From Bacillus sp. FJAT-49736 (GTDB lineage: Bacteria > Bacillota > Bacilli > Bacillales > Bacillaceae_C): 64,000 bases of DNA. Of this stretch, positions 36,404 through 44,214 are shown in pieces. The notes beneath the pieces were generated by a model. The model searched no databases and was not told the origin of the DNA. It worked only from the letters and a program-made list of their open reading frames with translations. Made by a program: the position numbers and the translations under genes. The stretch covers positions 1,258,960 through 1,322,959 of the forward strand of contig NZ_JAGYPI010000001.1 in NCBI RefSeq assembly GCF_018343615.1, given 5' to 3'. Position 1 is the stretch's first letter. Every line of letters starts with the position of its first letter.

Positions 36404-36561
36404 GTCCGTTTTTTGCATAGATTGTTGTTTTTCATAAATTGTTATTAATCCTAGAATCATCTTAGCTTGCGCATCTATTCTTAAAATGTTTATTCTTCAT
36501 TACCAAGGATTAGGTGGTTTCTAGTATCTTCTTCATAAAAAGACGCATAAAAAATAGAGCC
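36404..36561 (+). mobile_element. MITE-like element, copy G (158 bp)
   Basis: Diverged full-length copy: left end GTCCGTTTTTTGCATAGATTG, keeping GATTGTTGTTTTTCATA; core AATCCTAGAATC...TTAGCTTGCGCATC; right end ATAGAGCC. Flanking 8-mers do not match, consistent with age. It lies between the DUF1641 terminator and the MDR gene, same direction. Confidence 0.7.
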
Positions 36562-36686
36562 TATTATTAAGCATACTAATTTTAATATGATTACATGTTT
36601 TTGTATAAATTACATAATAGAGCATATATCTTGCCGTCTTATTACAAATATTTATACTTGAGATTGTAAAAGAGGAGGTACATAAC

Positions 36687-37622
36687 ATGAAGGCAATTGT
36701 AATTGAGGAATATGGAGATAGAGAACAGCTAAAGGAAATGGATGTTCCTAAACCAAAAATAAACGATAAACAGGTTTTAGTTGAAATGAAAGCTACATCC
36801 ATTAATCCAATCGATTGGAAGGTAAGAGAAGGTTATTTAAAACAAATGATGCCATTCGAATTTCCGATTGTTTTAGGCTGGGATGCAGCAGGAGTTATCA
36901 AAGAAGTGGGGAATGATGTGAAAGGCTTTCAAGTTGGAGATGCTATTTTTTCGCGCCCAGCAACAACCCGTTTCGGTACATATGCAGAATATGTTGCGAT
37001 TGATGAGGATTTATTAGCAAAGAAACCGGAAAACATCCGTTTTGAGGAAACAGCATCCATACCGTTGGCGGGGCTTACGGCCTGGCAAGCATTATTTGAT
37101 ACAGCACATTTAGAAAAAGGTGAAAAGGTGCTTATTCATGCCGGAGCAGGCGGCGTTGGCAGCTTAGCTATACAGCTAGCGAGGGAAAAGGGTGCTTATG
37201 TGACCACAACAGCAAGTGAAAAGAATCATGCCTTTTTAAAAGAGCTTGGTGCGGATGAAGTAATTGATTATAAAACGACTAATTTTGAAGAAGTATTACA
37301 CGATTATGATGTTGTATTCGATACAATGGGAGGAGAGATCCAAACCAAAAGTTATCAAGTACTAAAAGATGGCGGACGATTAGTAACAATTGTAAGTGCG
37401 CCGGATCAAGACAAAGCGAATGAATTTGGCGTGACTGCCAGCCATGTTTGGCTTACACCGAACGGGAAACAACTTGAGCAGCTGGGTGCTTTACTTCAAA
37501 ATGGGAAACTAAAAGCAATTGTTGGACATGTCTTTCCTTTCTCCGAACAAGGAATGAAAGAGGCGCATGCCCTTAGTGAAAGCCATCATGCAAAAGGTAA
37601 AATTGTCATTAGCTTCGAATAA
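36687..37622 (+). CDS. Zinc-independent MDR oxidoreductase (quinone-reductase type)
   Basis: 311 residues, AGAGGAGGT before the ATG. MDR layout: a GroES-like part (INPIDWKVREGYLKQMMPFE, VLGWDAAGVIKEVG) and a nucleotide-binding part with the AxxGxxG fingerprint HAGAGGVGSLAIQLAREKGA at about 152-171. The catalytic zinc Cys/His set of alcohol dehydrogenases is missing, as in zeta-crystallin-like quinone reductases. It reduces quinones or enones with NADPH; the natural substrate is not known. Confidence 0.88.
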   Translation: MKAIVIEEYGDREQLKEMDVPKPKINDKQVLVEMKATSINPIDWKVREGYLKQMMPFEFPIVLGWDAAGVIKEVGNDVKGFQVGDAIFSRPATTRFGTYAEYVAIDEDLLAKKPENIRFEETASIPLAGLTAWQALFDTAHLEKGEKVLIHAGAGGVGSLAIQLAREKGAYVTTTASEKNHAFLKELGADEVIDYKTTNFEEVLHDYDVVFDTMGGEIQTKSYQVLKDGGRLVTIVSAPDQDKANEFGVTASHVWLTPNGKQLEQLGALLQNGKLKAIVGHVFPFSEQGMKEAHALSESHHAKGKIVISFE

Positions 37623-37625
37623 TAC

Positions 37626-37651
37626 ATACGCTTGGAGACTTCCAAGCGTAT
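37626..37651 (+). terminator. Rho-independent terminator
   Basis: ATACGCTTGGA (37626-37636), loop GACT, TCCAAGCGTAT (37641-37651): a perfect 11-bp stem followed by TTCT. Confidence 0.8.
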
Positions 37652-37830
37652 TTCTATACACTTTATTGTTCTGAAAATTTTATACATTTCGATATTTCGT
37701 GCAGGTATTTTGGTCTATAGGTCGAAATGAATGAATATAACCATCTTAGTACCTTCAAATAGAAATAGAACAATTGCCTTAGCTCTAGTCTATTGCGGAG
37801 ACAAAATGGAAGTTTTATTTTTCAACGTCG

Positions 37831-37941
37831 GCCACGTAAGCTTTACTAAAATTAGTGAGGAATGAGACCGTGGCTTCTTGTAAGGACAGCAACTAAAGCT
37901 ATATGCACTTGAAAAAAGTTGTGAATGCATAAATTGAGGGG
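37831..37941 (+). promoter_or_regulatory. Structured leader upstream of the acyl-CoA ligase gene
   Basis: Two potential hairpins precede the ribosome binding site. GCCACG (37831-37836) pairs with CGTGGC (37869-37874), enclosing ACTAA/TTAGT (37845-37849 with 37852-37856). TATGCA (37902-37907) pairs with TGCATA (37926-37931), ending five bases before GAGGGGG. I do not recognise a known riboswitch. The 329-bp gap has no gene. Confidence 0.35.
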
Positions 37942-37951
37942 GAATGAAAAA

Positions 37952-39571
37952 ATGATGGACACACCACTACTATTAACCTCCATGATCGAACGAGCAGAGA
38001 AATATTTTCCGCGAAAAGAAGTCGTATCCAGAACATTATCCGGTATTCACAGATTTACTTACAAGGAAATAGGGGAAAGAACGAGAAGATTAGCAAGTGC
38101 CTTATCCAAAATAGGAATGAATAAGGGTGATAGAATTGGTACATTTGCTTGGAACCATCACAGGCATTTAGAGGCTTACTTTGCTGTGCCTTGCAGCGGT
38201 GCCGTACTTCACATGGTCAATATCCGCTTATCCCCAGAGCATTTATCGTATGTCATCAATCATGCCGAAGATAAAATACTACTCATTGACCCTGACCTCT
38301 TGCCCTTTATCGAAAATATTAAGGATCAATTAACTTCAGTAGAAAAATTCGTCATTATGGCTGATGAGAAGGAAATACCGGAAACTACTTTACATCCAGT
38401 CTATTCCTATGAAAAATTATTGGAAGAAGGAGACCCTACATTTTCATTTTCATCTGATATCGATGAGCGAACTCCAGCCGCAATGTGCTATACTTCTGCA
38501 ACAACCGGCAATCCAAAAGGTGTTGTTTATACTCATCGGGGCATTGTCCTTCATAGTCTTACTATAGGACTTGCTGATACCCTTGGAATTTGTGAAAGAG
38601 ATGTGGCAATGCCGGTAGTTCCTATGTTCCATGTTAATGCATGGGGACTGCCTTTTGCATCTGTCTGGTATGGAACAAAACAAGTCTTACCAGGTCCTTC
38701 ATTTACCCCTAAGATTATTGCCGAGCTCATTGAGCAAGAAAAAGTAACTATTACCGGGGGAGTCCCGACCATTTGGATAGGTTTGTTAAAAGAATTAGAG
38801 GAAAATCATTATGATATTAGCAGTATAAGGCTACTAGTTTGCGGAGGAGCTGCCTCTCCAAAGGGATTGATACGTGCATTTGAGGAAAAATATAAAGTTC
38901 CATTTATTTCAGGCTACGGAATGACGGAGACAAGCCCAATTGTGAGTCTATCTACTTTTACAAGTGAGATGGATTCCTTATCGTTAGATGAAAAAATCGA
39001 TATACGTGCTAAAACTGGGCTAGTTGTTCCCGGATTAGATATTCGCGTTGTGAATGAAAATGGTGATGTTCCGAATGATGGAGCTACAATGGGAGAGTTA
39101 ATTGTCAGGGGACCATGGATTGCTGATGAATATTATAAGGATGAGCGTACAAAGGAAGCATTTAAGGATGGCTGGCTTTATACAGGCGATATTGCGGTAG
39201 TGGATGAAGACGGATATATTCGAATTACCGATCGGACAAAGGATTTAATAAAGAGCGGAGGAGAATGGATTTCCTCTGTTGCCCTTGAAAATGCTCTAAT
39301 GTCACATGAGTGCGTTTTTGAAGCTGCTGTAATTGCCATTCCACACCCTAAATGGCAAGAACGTCCATTAGCCTGTGTTGTTCTCAAGGAAGCCTATAAG
39401 AACCAAATTTCTAAAGAAGAGCTTCACTCATTTTTAAAGACTCAATTTTCTAAATGGTGGATTCCAGACGAGATACTATTCTTAGAGGAAATTCCGAAAA
39501 CCTCTGTAGGGAAATTTTTAAAAAGAACTTTGAGGGATCAATGGAAGCATTATTATGCAAATGCTGAGTAA
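37952..39571 (+). CDS. Fatty-acyl-CoA ligase (AMP-forming)
   Basis: 539 residues from ATG 37952, with GAGGGGG upstream; an earlier ATG at 37925 lies in a hairpin. ANL superfamily motifs: the P-loop YTSATTGNPKGVVYTHR (Ala where Gly is usual), the acyl-pocket region GYGMTETSPIVSLS, the adenylate-binding LYTGDIAVVDEDGYI, and the C-terminal catalytic Lys in KTSVGKFLKRTL. It activates a medium- or long-chain acid through acyl-AMP to acyl-CoA. It stands alone, without beta-oxidation genes. Chain length cannot be told. Confidence 0.88.
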   Translation: MMDTPLLLTSMIERAEKYFPRKEVVSRTLSGIHRFTYKEIGERTRRLASALSKIGMNKGDRIGTFAWNHHRHLEAYFAVPCSGAVLHMVNIRLSPEHLSYVINHAEDKILLIDPDLLPFIENIKDQLTSVEKFVIMADEKEIPETTLHPVYSYEKLLEEGDPTFSFSSDIDERTPAAMCYTSATTGNPKGVVYTHRGIVLHSLTIGLADTLGICERDVAMPVVPMFHVNAWGLPFASVWYGTKQVLPGPSFTPKIIAELIEQEKVTITGGVPTIWIGLLKELEENHYDISSIRLLVCGGAASPKGLIRAFEEKYKVPFISGYGMTETSPIVSLSTFTSEMDSLSLDEKIDIRAKTGLVVPGLDIRVVNENGDVPNDGATMGELIVRGPWIADEYYKDERTKEAFKDGWLYTGDIAVVDEDGYIRITDRTKDLIKSGGEWISSVALENALMSHECVFEAAVIAIPHPKWQERPLACVVLKEAYKNQISKEELHSFLKTQFSKWWIPDEILFLEEIPKTSVGKFLKRTLRDQWKHYYANAE

Positions 39572-39646
39572 TGCTTGTCATTTAATGAGTATATTGTAAA
39601 ATTATATTCATCATCTTGTTATTGAAAGGAAACCATCCACAGTAAA

Positions 39647-40261
39647 ATGGCAGCAAAGAAAAAATTATACAAAAAAAGAAAAACGAAAAAACAATCCCCA
39701 TTAATTATAATACTTATACCAATTGCGATTATGGTACTATATTTTTGGGCAAATAATCAAAATGAAAAGCTGAAGCCATCTAAGACAAGTGATTTAGAAA
39801 TACCTGCTGTATATATACCAATATATAAGGCAGCGGAGCATAAATATGGTGTTCCATGGTATGTATTGGCTGCTCATCATCGTGTGGAAACTCGTTTTTC
39901 CACCATGAAAACAATGGTTTCTCCTGTGGGTGCGGAAGGTCCAATGCAAATAATGCCATGTACGTTTGTCGGCTGGAAACATCCAACTTGTTCGGGTTTG
40001 GGGAAAGGAAATATTCCCAAAAAGGATAAAGAAAACCCAGCCATCATCCAAAAATATGGAGGATATGGTGTAGATGCAGATGGAGACGGAATAGCAGATC
40101 CCTTTAATATTTATGATGCTGTATTTAGTGCTGCTAACTATCTTGCCCAAAATGGAGCTTCAAGCGGACATTTACGAAAAGCAATATACTCATATAATCA
40201 CAGCAATGAATACGTAAAAGAAGTTTTACATTACGTAAAGGAATATAAGCAAGAATTTTAA
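39647..40261 (+). CDS. Membrane-anchored lytic transglycosylase-like protein
   Basis: 204 residues. A basic cytoplasmic start (KKKLYKKRKTKK) and one membrane helix (about 19-35) lead to an external SLT domain. The catalytic Glu81 lies in HHRVETRF, with GAEGPMQIMP as the second motif. YNHSNEYVKEVLHYVKEY closes the fold as in goose-type lysozymes. A Ca-loop-like DADGDGIADPFN lies inside. It should cleave peptidoglycan glycan strands to 1,6-anhydro products at the membrane face, possibly in germination or wall growth. Confidence 0.82.
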   Translation: MAAKKKLYKKRKTKKQSPLIIILIPIAIMVLYFWANNQNEKLKPSKTSDLEIPAVYIPIYKAAEHKYGVPWYVLAAHHRVETRFSTMKTMVSPVGAEGPMQIMPCTFVGWKHPTCSGLGKGNIPKKDKENPAIIQKYGGYGVDADGDGIADPFNIYDAVFSAANYLAQNGASSGHLRKAIYSYNHSNEYVKEVLHYVKEYKQEF

Positions 40262-40285
40262 AAAATGGTGCAAGGCACCACTTAA

Positions 40286-40332
40286 AAAAACTCCCCTTCA
40301 GAAGTGCGATCAGCCTCAATAGGGGAGTTTTT
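40286..40332. terminator. Bidirectional terminator
   Basis: AAAAACTCCCCT (40286-40297) pairs perfectly with AGGGGAGTTTTT (40321-40332) over a 23-base loop; it lies between the convergent transglycosylase and selD genes. Confidence 0.8.
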
Positions 40333-40347
40333 AAAAATACTAAAGGG

Positions 40348-41403
40348 TTATTTAATTACTTGAATAGACTTGTTATCTTTTTCTGTAACTTTACCAATAA
40401 TGGCTCCATCTGCCATGCCTATTTGATGAAGGCTGCCAACATATTGCAGGGCATCTTCTTCGTTCATTGCAACAAGCAGGCCGCCTGATGTCACTGCATC
40501 ACATAAAATAAGCTGCTGCTCCATAGACAAGGATGGATCATATAAAATTTCATCTGCTAACCATTGATGGTTTGATTTGGAACCTCCCGGAACCACTCCG
40601 TTCTTTGCTAGCTCATATGTCCCAGCTAGAATCGGAACTTTGCTGTATTCTATAACGAATGTAACATCACTTCCGCCAGCCATTTCACTAGCATGTCCCA
40701 GCAATCCAAAACCAGTAACATCTGTAACTGCATGCGGTTCAAATATTTGCAAGCATTCCGCTGCGTCTTTGTTCAACATTGCCATTACATTAGTGACCAT
40801 TTCCTCTTGCTCGCGTGTCACTGCATTTCTTTTTATCCCGGTAGTCATTATGCCGACACCAATTGGTTTTGTTAAAACCAAAACATCCCCAGGCATTGCT
40901 CCAACATTTTTCCAAACCTTTTTCGGATGGACAATTCCAGTAACAGATAGTCCAAATTTCGGCTCCTGATCGTCAATGGAGTGTCCGCCAATTGTAATGG
41001 CACCCGCTTCATGAACTTTATCTGAAGCACCTCGAAGAATTTCTGCCAAAGTATCGGCACCTAGTTTCTTGATTGGATAACCAACAATATTTAAAGCTGT
41101 TTTTGGCGTGCCACCCATAGCAAATACGTCACTAAGGGCATTTGCCGCCGCTATTTGCCCAAACATATAAGGATCATCTACAATCGGGGTAAAATAATCG
41201 ATTGTTTGAACTAGAGCTATATCATCCGTTAATTGATATACCCCAGCGTCATCTGATGTCTCATTGCCAACCAATAATTCCGGTACATTTTGTGTTTTCG
41301 GTAATTTACGCAAAACTTGCGCAAGGTCCTCTGGACCAATTTTGCAGCCTCAGCCAGCTTTTGTAGAAAGAGAAGTCAAGCGTAATTTTTCATGCTCACT
41401 CAT
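40348..41403 (-). CDS. selD: Selenide, water dikinase, itself a UGA-selenocysteine protein
   Basis: 351 residues if an in-frame TGA (41350-41352, codon 18) is read as selenocysteine. The ATG at 41403 has GGAGGTGG upstream and gives MSEHEKLRLTSLSTKAG-U-GCKIGPEDLAQVLRK split at the Sec. The active-site context AG-U-GCK is the usual SelD position for Cys or Sec, so the TGA is not a nonsense mutation. Conventional callers would start at the internal ATG 41313 and lose the catalytic residue. Downstream GGHSIDDQEPKFGLSVTG and GFGLLGHASEMA are SelD motifs. It makes selenophosphate from selenide and ATP. Divergent from selA. Confidence 0.9.
41310..41345 (-). promoter_or_regulatory. Putative bacterial SECIS hairpin in selD
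   Basis: Starting five bases after the UGA, GCAAAA (41345-41340) can pair with TTTTGC (41315-41310). Inside it GGTCC pairs with GGACC (41337-41325) around a three-base loop AGA. Distance and shape fit a bacterial SECIS that recruits SelB. Folding was done by eye only. Confidence 0.55.
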
Positions 41404-41522
41404 CCGTACCACCTCCAATACTTTTTTAGTTTATCCCTTTTTCCCAAACATGAAAACAAATTTGCAATAGGATTACTTTCAATAATACAATGTTTTTAAA
41501 AAGAAAAAGGGGAGCGAGCAAA

Positions 41523-42935
41523 ATGGTAGAAATGGTTCGTTCTATTCCGCCTATACATGAACTGCAAAAAAAAGACTTATTTATTGATATATTAAATAAG
41601 TATAACATTCCGCATGAACAATTAACCTCTATTTTAAAGGATGAAATAAAGGTGATACGGCAATCAATCATTGAAAATAGATGGAGAGGTCATCACCCTA
41701 AAACAGAGGAATTTATACAAGAATTGTTTACAAGAATGGAGAAATCAACTGTTCAACGATTTAGCTATTCGATAAAAAAAGTAATTAACGCAACCGGAAC
41801 CATTCTCCATACAAATGTTGGAAGGGCCAGGTTGAGCGTAGAAGCAGCAGCACATGTAATGGAAACCGCTCTTTCCTATACCAATCTTGAATATGATATA
41901 GAAAATGGAACACGTGGTTCACGTCATACACATATTGAAGATATTATAAAGGCATTAACTGGAGCAGAAGCAGCGCTAGTCGTCAATAATAATGCTGCAG
42001 CTGTGTATTTTATTTTACATACATTTGCACAAGACAAAGAGGTCATTATTTCGAGAGGAGAACTTATTGAAATTGGGGGTTCGTTCAGAGTCTCGTCCAT
42101 TATGGAGGAATCTGGAGCAAAGCTAATAGAGGTAGGTACGACAAATCGAACTCATTTCAAAGATTATGAAGATGCTATTAGTGAGCAAACCGCTATCCTT
42201 ATGAAGGTTCATACTAGTAACTTTATTATAAAAGGATTTACTAGTTCGGTTGATACAAAATCACTTTACTCCATAAAAGAAAATCATCCGTCCTTGATTC
42301 TGTACGAAGACCTTGGCAGTGGAGCATTAATGGACTTAAGTCCTTTTGGAATTGGGAACGAACCGACTGTTAGTAGTAAACTGAAGGCTGGAGCCGATAT
42401 TGTATCATTCAGTGGGGACAAATTACTTGGTGGACCGCAAGCAGGTATTATTGCAGGGAAAAAGGAATATATTGATAAATTAAAAAAACACCAACTTGCC
42501 CGCGTACTGCGCGTAGACAAAATGACAATAGCTGCACTTGAAGCGACCTTAATGCATTATTTAAAAGGGGAGGCATTGTCTAAAATCCCTGCCTTGTCCT
42601 CCATTACAATGGATTCCTCTATGATGAAACAAAGAACGGAAGCTTTTAAAAAGAGGCTTTCAAATGAAACACAAGACTTTACTATCACTATTAGGGAAGA
42701 TACGAGCCAAATAGGAGGGGGATCATTACCCGAGATTACATTGGAAACGTATGTACTCAGTATAAAACATAAATATATGAAGGCAGAGGATCTAGCGAAG
42801 CAATTACGAAAGGGACAGGCCTGTATATTAACAAGAATTCATCAGGATGAGGTAATATTCGATTTTAGAACAATCCAAAAAGAAGAAGAAGACATTGTTC
42901 TAGAACAATTAATGAGAATCCCAGGTCAATGTTAA
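41523..42935 (+). CDS. selA: L-seryl-tRNA(Sec) selenium transferase
   Basis: 470 residues from ATG 41523, with AAGGGGAGCG upstream. It is a fold-type I PLP enzyme: the PLP Lys is Lys300 in SFSGDKLLGGPQAG. Earlier, INATGTILHTNVGRARLS and ENGTRGSRHTHIE are SelA signatures. It converts Ser-tRNA(Sec) to Sec-tRNA(Sec) using selenophosphate from SelD. Full length (E. coli 463). The partner selD is divergent across about 120 bases. selB and the tRNA gene selC are not visible here and must lie elsewhere. Confidence 0.93.
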   Translation: MVEMVRSIPPIHELQKKDLFIDILNKYNIPHEQLTSILKDEIKVIRQSIIENRWRGHHPKTEEFIQELFTRMEKSTVQRFSYSIKKVINATGTILHTNVGRARLSVEAAAHVMETALSYTNLEYDIENGTRGSRHTHIEDIIKALTGAEAALVVNNNAAAVYFILHTFAQDKEVIISRGELIEIGGSFRVSSIMEESGAKLIEVGTTNRTHFKDYEDAISEQTAILMKVHTSNFIIKGFTSSVDTKSLYSIKENHPSLILYEDLGSGALMDLSPFGIGNEPTVSSKLKAGADIVSFSGDKLLGGPQAGIIAGKKEYIDKLKKHQLARVLRVDKMTIAALEATLMHYLKGEALSKIPALSSITMDSSMMKQRTEAFKKRLSNETQDFTITIREDTSQIGGGSLPEITLETYVLSIKHKYMKAEDLAKQLRKGQACILTRIHQDEVIFDFRTIQKEEEDIVLEQLMRIPGQC

Positions 42936-42949
42936 CCTGGGATTCTTTC
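42917..42949 (+). terminator. Rho-independent terminator overlapping the selA stop
   Basis: AATCCCAGGT (42917-42926) pairs with ACCTGGGATT (42935-42944), then CTTTCC; the selA stop lies in the loop/arm boundary. Confidence 0.8.
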
Positions 42950-42969
42950 CTGTCAAACTTCAATTGAAG

Positions 42970-43004
42970 TTGGCACTTCAAATTTCACTCATGCGTACGC
43001 CGAT
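42970..43004. repeat. 35-bp dispersed repeat, copy 1
   Basis: GCACTTCAAATTTCACTCAT followed by GCGTACGCCGAT. The same sequence with few changes recurs at 48842-48876 (GCACTTCTAATTTCACTCAT, CCATAGGCCTAT). Both are intergenic beside SASP genes. Confidence 0.6.
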
Positions 43005-43028
43005 ATACAAGCGTTTCAACTTTTTTAA

Positions 43029-43175
43029 TTACATATCATGATGTTGATTATGCTTCGCTCTTGTATGGTTGCGGTTTTTTACTTTTTTCGATCCGCTTAG
43101 TGGTTCAGGCTGTCCGTTGCCATGTCCTTTTTCGGCATTTTTTCTCATATCCTTACCATCATTTTTATTCGTCAT
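43029..43175 (-). CDS. sspP: Small acid-soluble spore protein P
   Basis: 48 residues, the same length as B. subtilis SspP, with AGGAGGGA upstream. The C-terminal half [20 protein letters not shown] and the ending NQHHDM are almost identical to SspP. It is a minor spore-core protein made in the forespore. In B. subtilis it follows sspO in one operon next to citB; here a plus-strand gene separates them. Confidence 0.92.
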   Translation of the reverse strand: MTNKNDGKDMRKNAEKGHGNGQPEPLSGSKKVKNRNHTRAKHNQHHDM

Positions 43176-43293
43176 CTTCATATCCCTCCTGTACTCTAGA
43201 TTGTGCCGTCTTTAACAAAATATACAGAATAAAAAATGATAATTTGCACAATCTATTTCTGCGAACGATTAAAGGAAAGGGAAGAAGACGTCG

Positions 43294-43551
43294 ATGCCAT
43301 ATCATAAGGATAAACAGCAAGCTTTTCAAGCTGCACAACAGGGTGCAAAGCAATTACAGGATGTGTACAATAATTTAGAAAAAGATAGTGCCAGCTATGG
43401 ACAACAATTAAAACATTTAAGACAAGAAGTAAATGAAACCTATCAGCAAATTGAAAATGCTTTAGAAGTCGCCAGCGAAACCCAAAGAACACAGCTAGAA
43501 AAGTTTCGAAATGACCTTCAACAAATTGTAAACGAAGTAAATGAAATCTAA
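43294..43551 (+). CDS. Small coiled-coil protein, unknown
   Basis: 85 residues; AAAGGAAAGGG lies upstream of the ATG. It is all helix: Gln/Ala-rich first half (KQQAFQAAQQGAKQLQDVYN), then heptad-patterned LKHLRQEVNETYQQIENALE to the end. There is one Tyr/Ser-rich break in the middle and no cysteines. It resembles the tiny coiled-coil proteins found in spores, but I cannot name a family. It sits between sspO and sspP on the other strand, with its own terminator, so it looks inserted into the sspOP unit. Confidence 0.65.
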   Translation: MPYHKDKQQAFQAAQQGAKQLQDVYNNLEKDSASYGQQLKHLRQEVNETYQQIENALEVASETQRTQLEKFRNDLQQIVNEVNEI

Positions 43552-43560
43552 TATTTCAGC

Positions 43561-43590
43561 AAAAAAACTCGCATTTCCGCGAGTTTTTTT
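43561..43590. terminator. Bidirectional terminator
   Basis: AAAAAAACTCGC (43561-43572) pairs with GCGAGTTTTTTT (43579-43590): ends the coiled-coil gene and, on the other strand, sspO. Confidence 0.88.
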
Positions 43591-43686
43591 GCATTTTAGT
43601 TTGAAATAATTATTTTACCTTTTTAAAAAGTGGGCGATGACTAGCTCTGGCACCTATGGGATAGGAAAAGCAATTCCGCTTTTCAA

Positions 43687-43836
43687 CTATTGATTTTTCT
43701 TCTTTTTCTTATTGTTTTGCTTTTGAGCAGCCGTTAAAGGTTCATTGGATAGCTCTTCATTATAACCTGTACCCATTCCTTGCGATTTAGCCGCATTTGC
43801 TCCAGGTATAATATGATTAGCTTTTCGTTTTCCCAT
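43687..43836 (-). CDS. sspO: Small acid-soluble spore protein O
   Basis: 49 residues from ATG 43836, with AGAGGTGAC upstream. [30 protein letters not shown] and a final Lys-rich tail match B. subtilis SspO (CotK). Forespore-expressed minor spore-core protein. Divergent from acnA, as in B. subtilis. A longer in-frame start at 43896 has no ribosome binding site. Confidence 0.93.
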   Translation of the reverse strand: MGKRKANHIIPGANAAKSQGMGTGYNEELSNEPLTAAQKQNNKKKKKNQ

Positions 43837-44056
43837 TATCGTCACCTCTACTATTTTTGTATTGGTATAAGTGAACGGTACATTATTGTAAAGCAAGTGA
43901 ATATACCTTCCCTATATACCTGAAGGATAACTAACCATTAAAAAATGGAAGTTTCTATTTATTTTGTACATAACAAAGGAGATTAACCAGAAGAATAGTA
44001 ATTGGAATGAAAAATTCTTGCAAAATTTGATTATGAATAATGCTAACGCTATGTCG

Positions 44057-44071
44057 ATAAGTAATACTTAT
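44057..44071 (+). promoter_or_regulatory. CcpC-like dyad upstream of acnA
   Basis: ATAAGTAATACTTAT has the ATAA-N7-TTAT form bound by the citrate-responsive repressor CcpC in B. subtilis citB. It is 144 bases before the GTG start. The rest of the 378-bp gap is AT-rich with no gene; a second half-site ATAA/TTAT is possible around 44080-44100. Confidence 0.6.
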
Positions 44072-44214
44072 GAAAAACAATAACTTTCTTGTTATTTACT
44101 TATGTAACATCTTGTATTAAGATGTTAATGTGTGAAAAGTAAGAGACTACTATTCGAGCTTTTCTTCCATTAATCGACTTAAGATGTATTTTTGAAAAGA
44201 AGGGGGAATCTCAG

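Noticed and set aside
37631-37951. Known riboswitch before the acyl-CoA ligase
   Set aside because: The hairpins do not match conserved cores of purine, SAM, TPP, FMN, glycine or lysine classes as I know them; kept only as an unnamed leader.
41313-41403. Reading the UGA in selD as a nonsense mutation or frameshift
   Set aside because: The frame is continuous across it, the start has an excellent site, and the UGA falls at the known Cys/Sec catalytic position beside selA.
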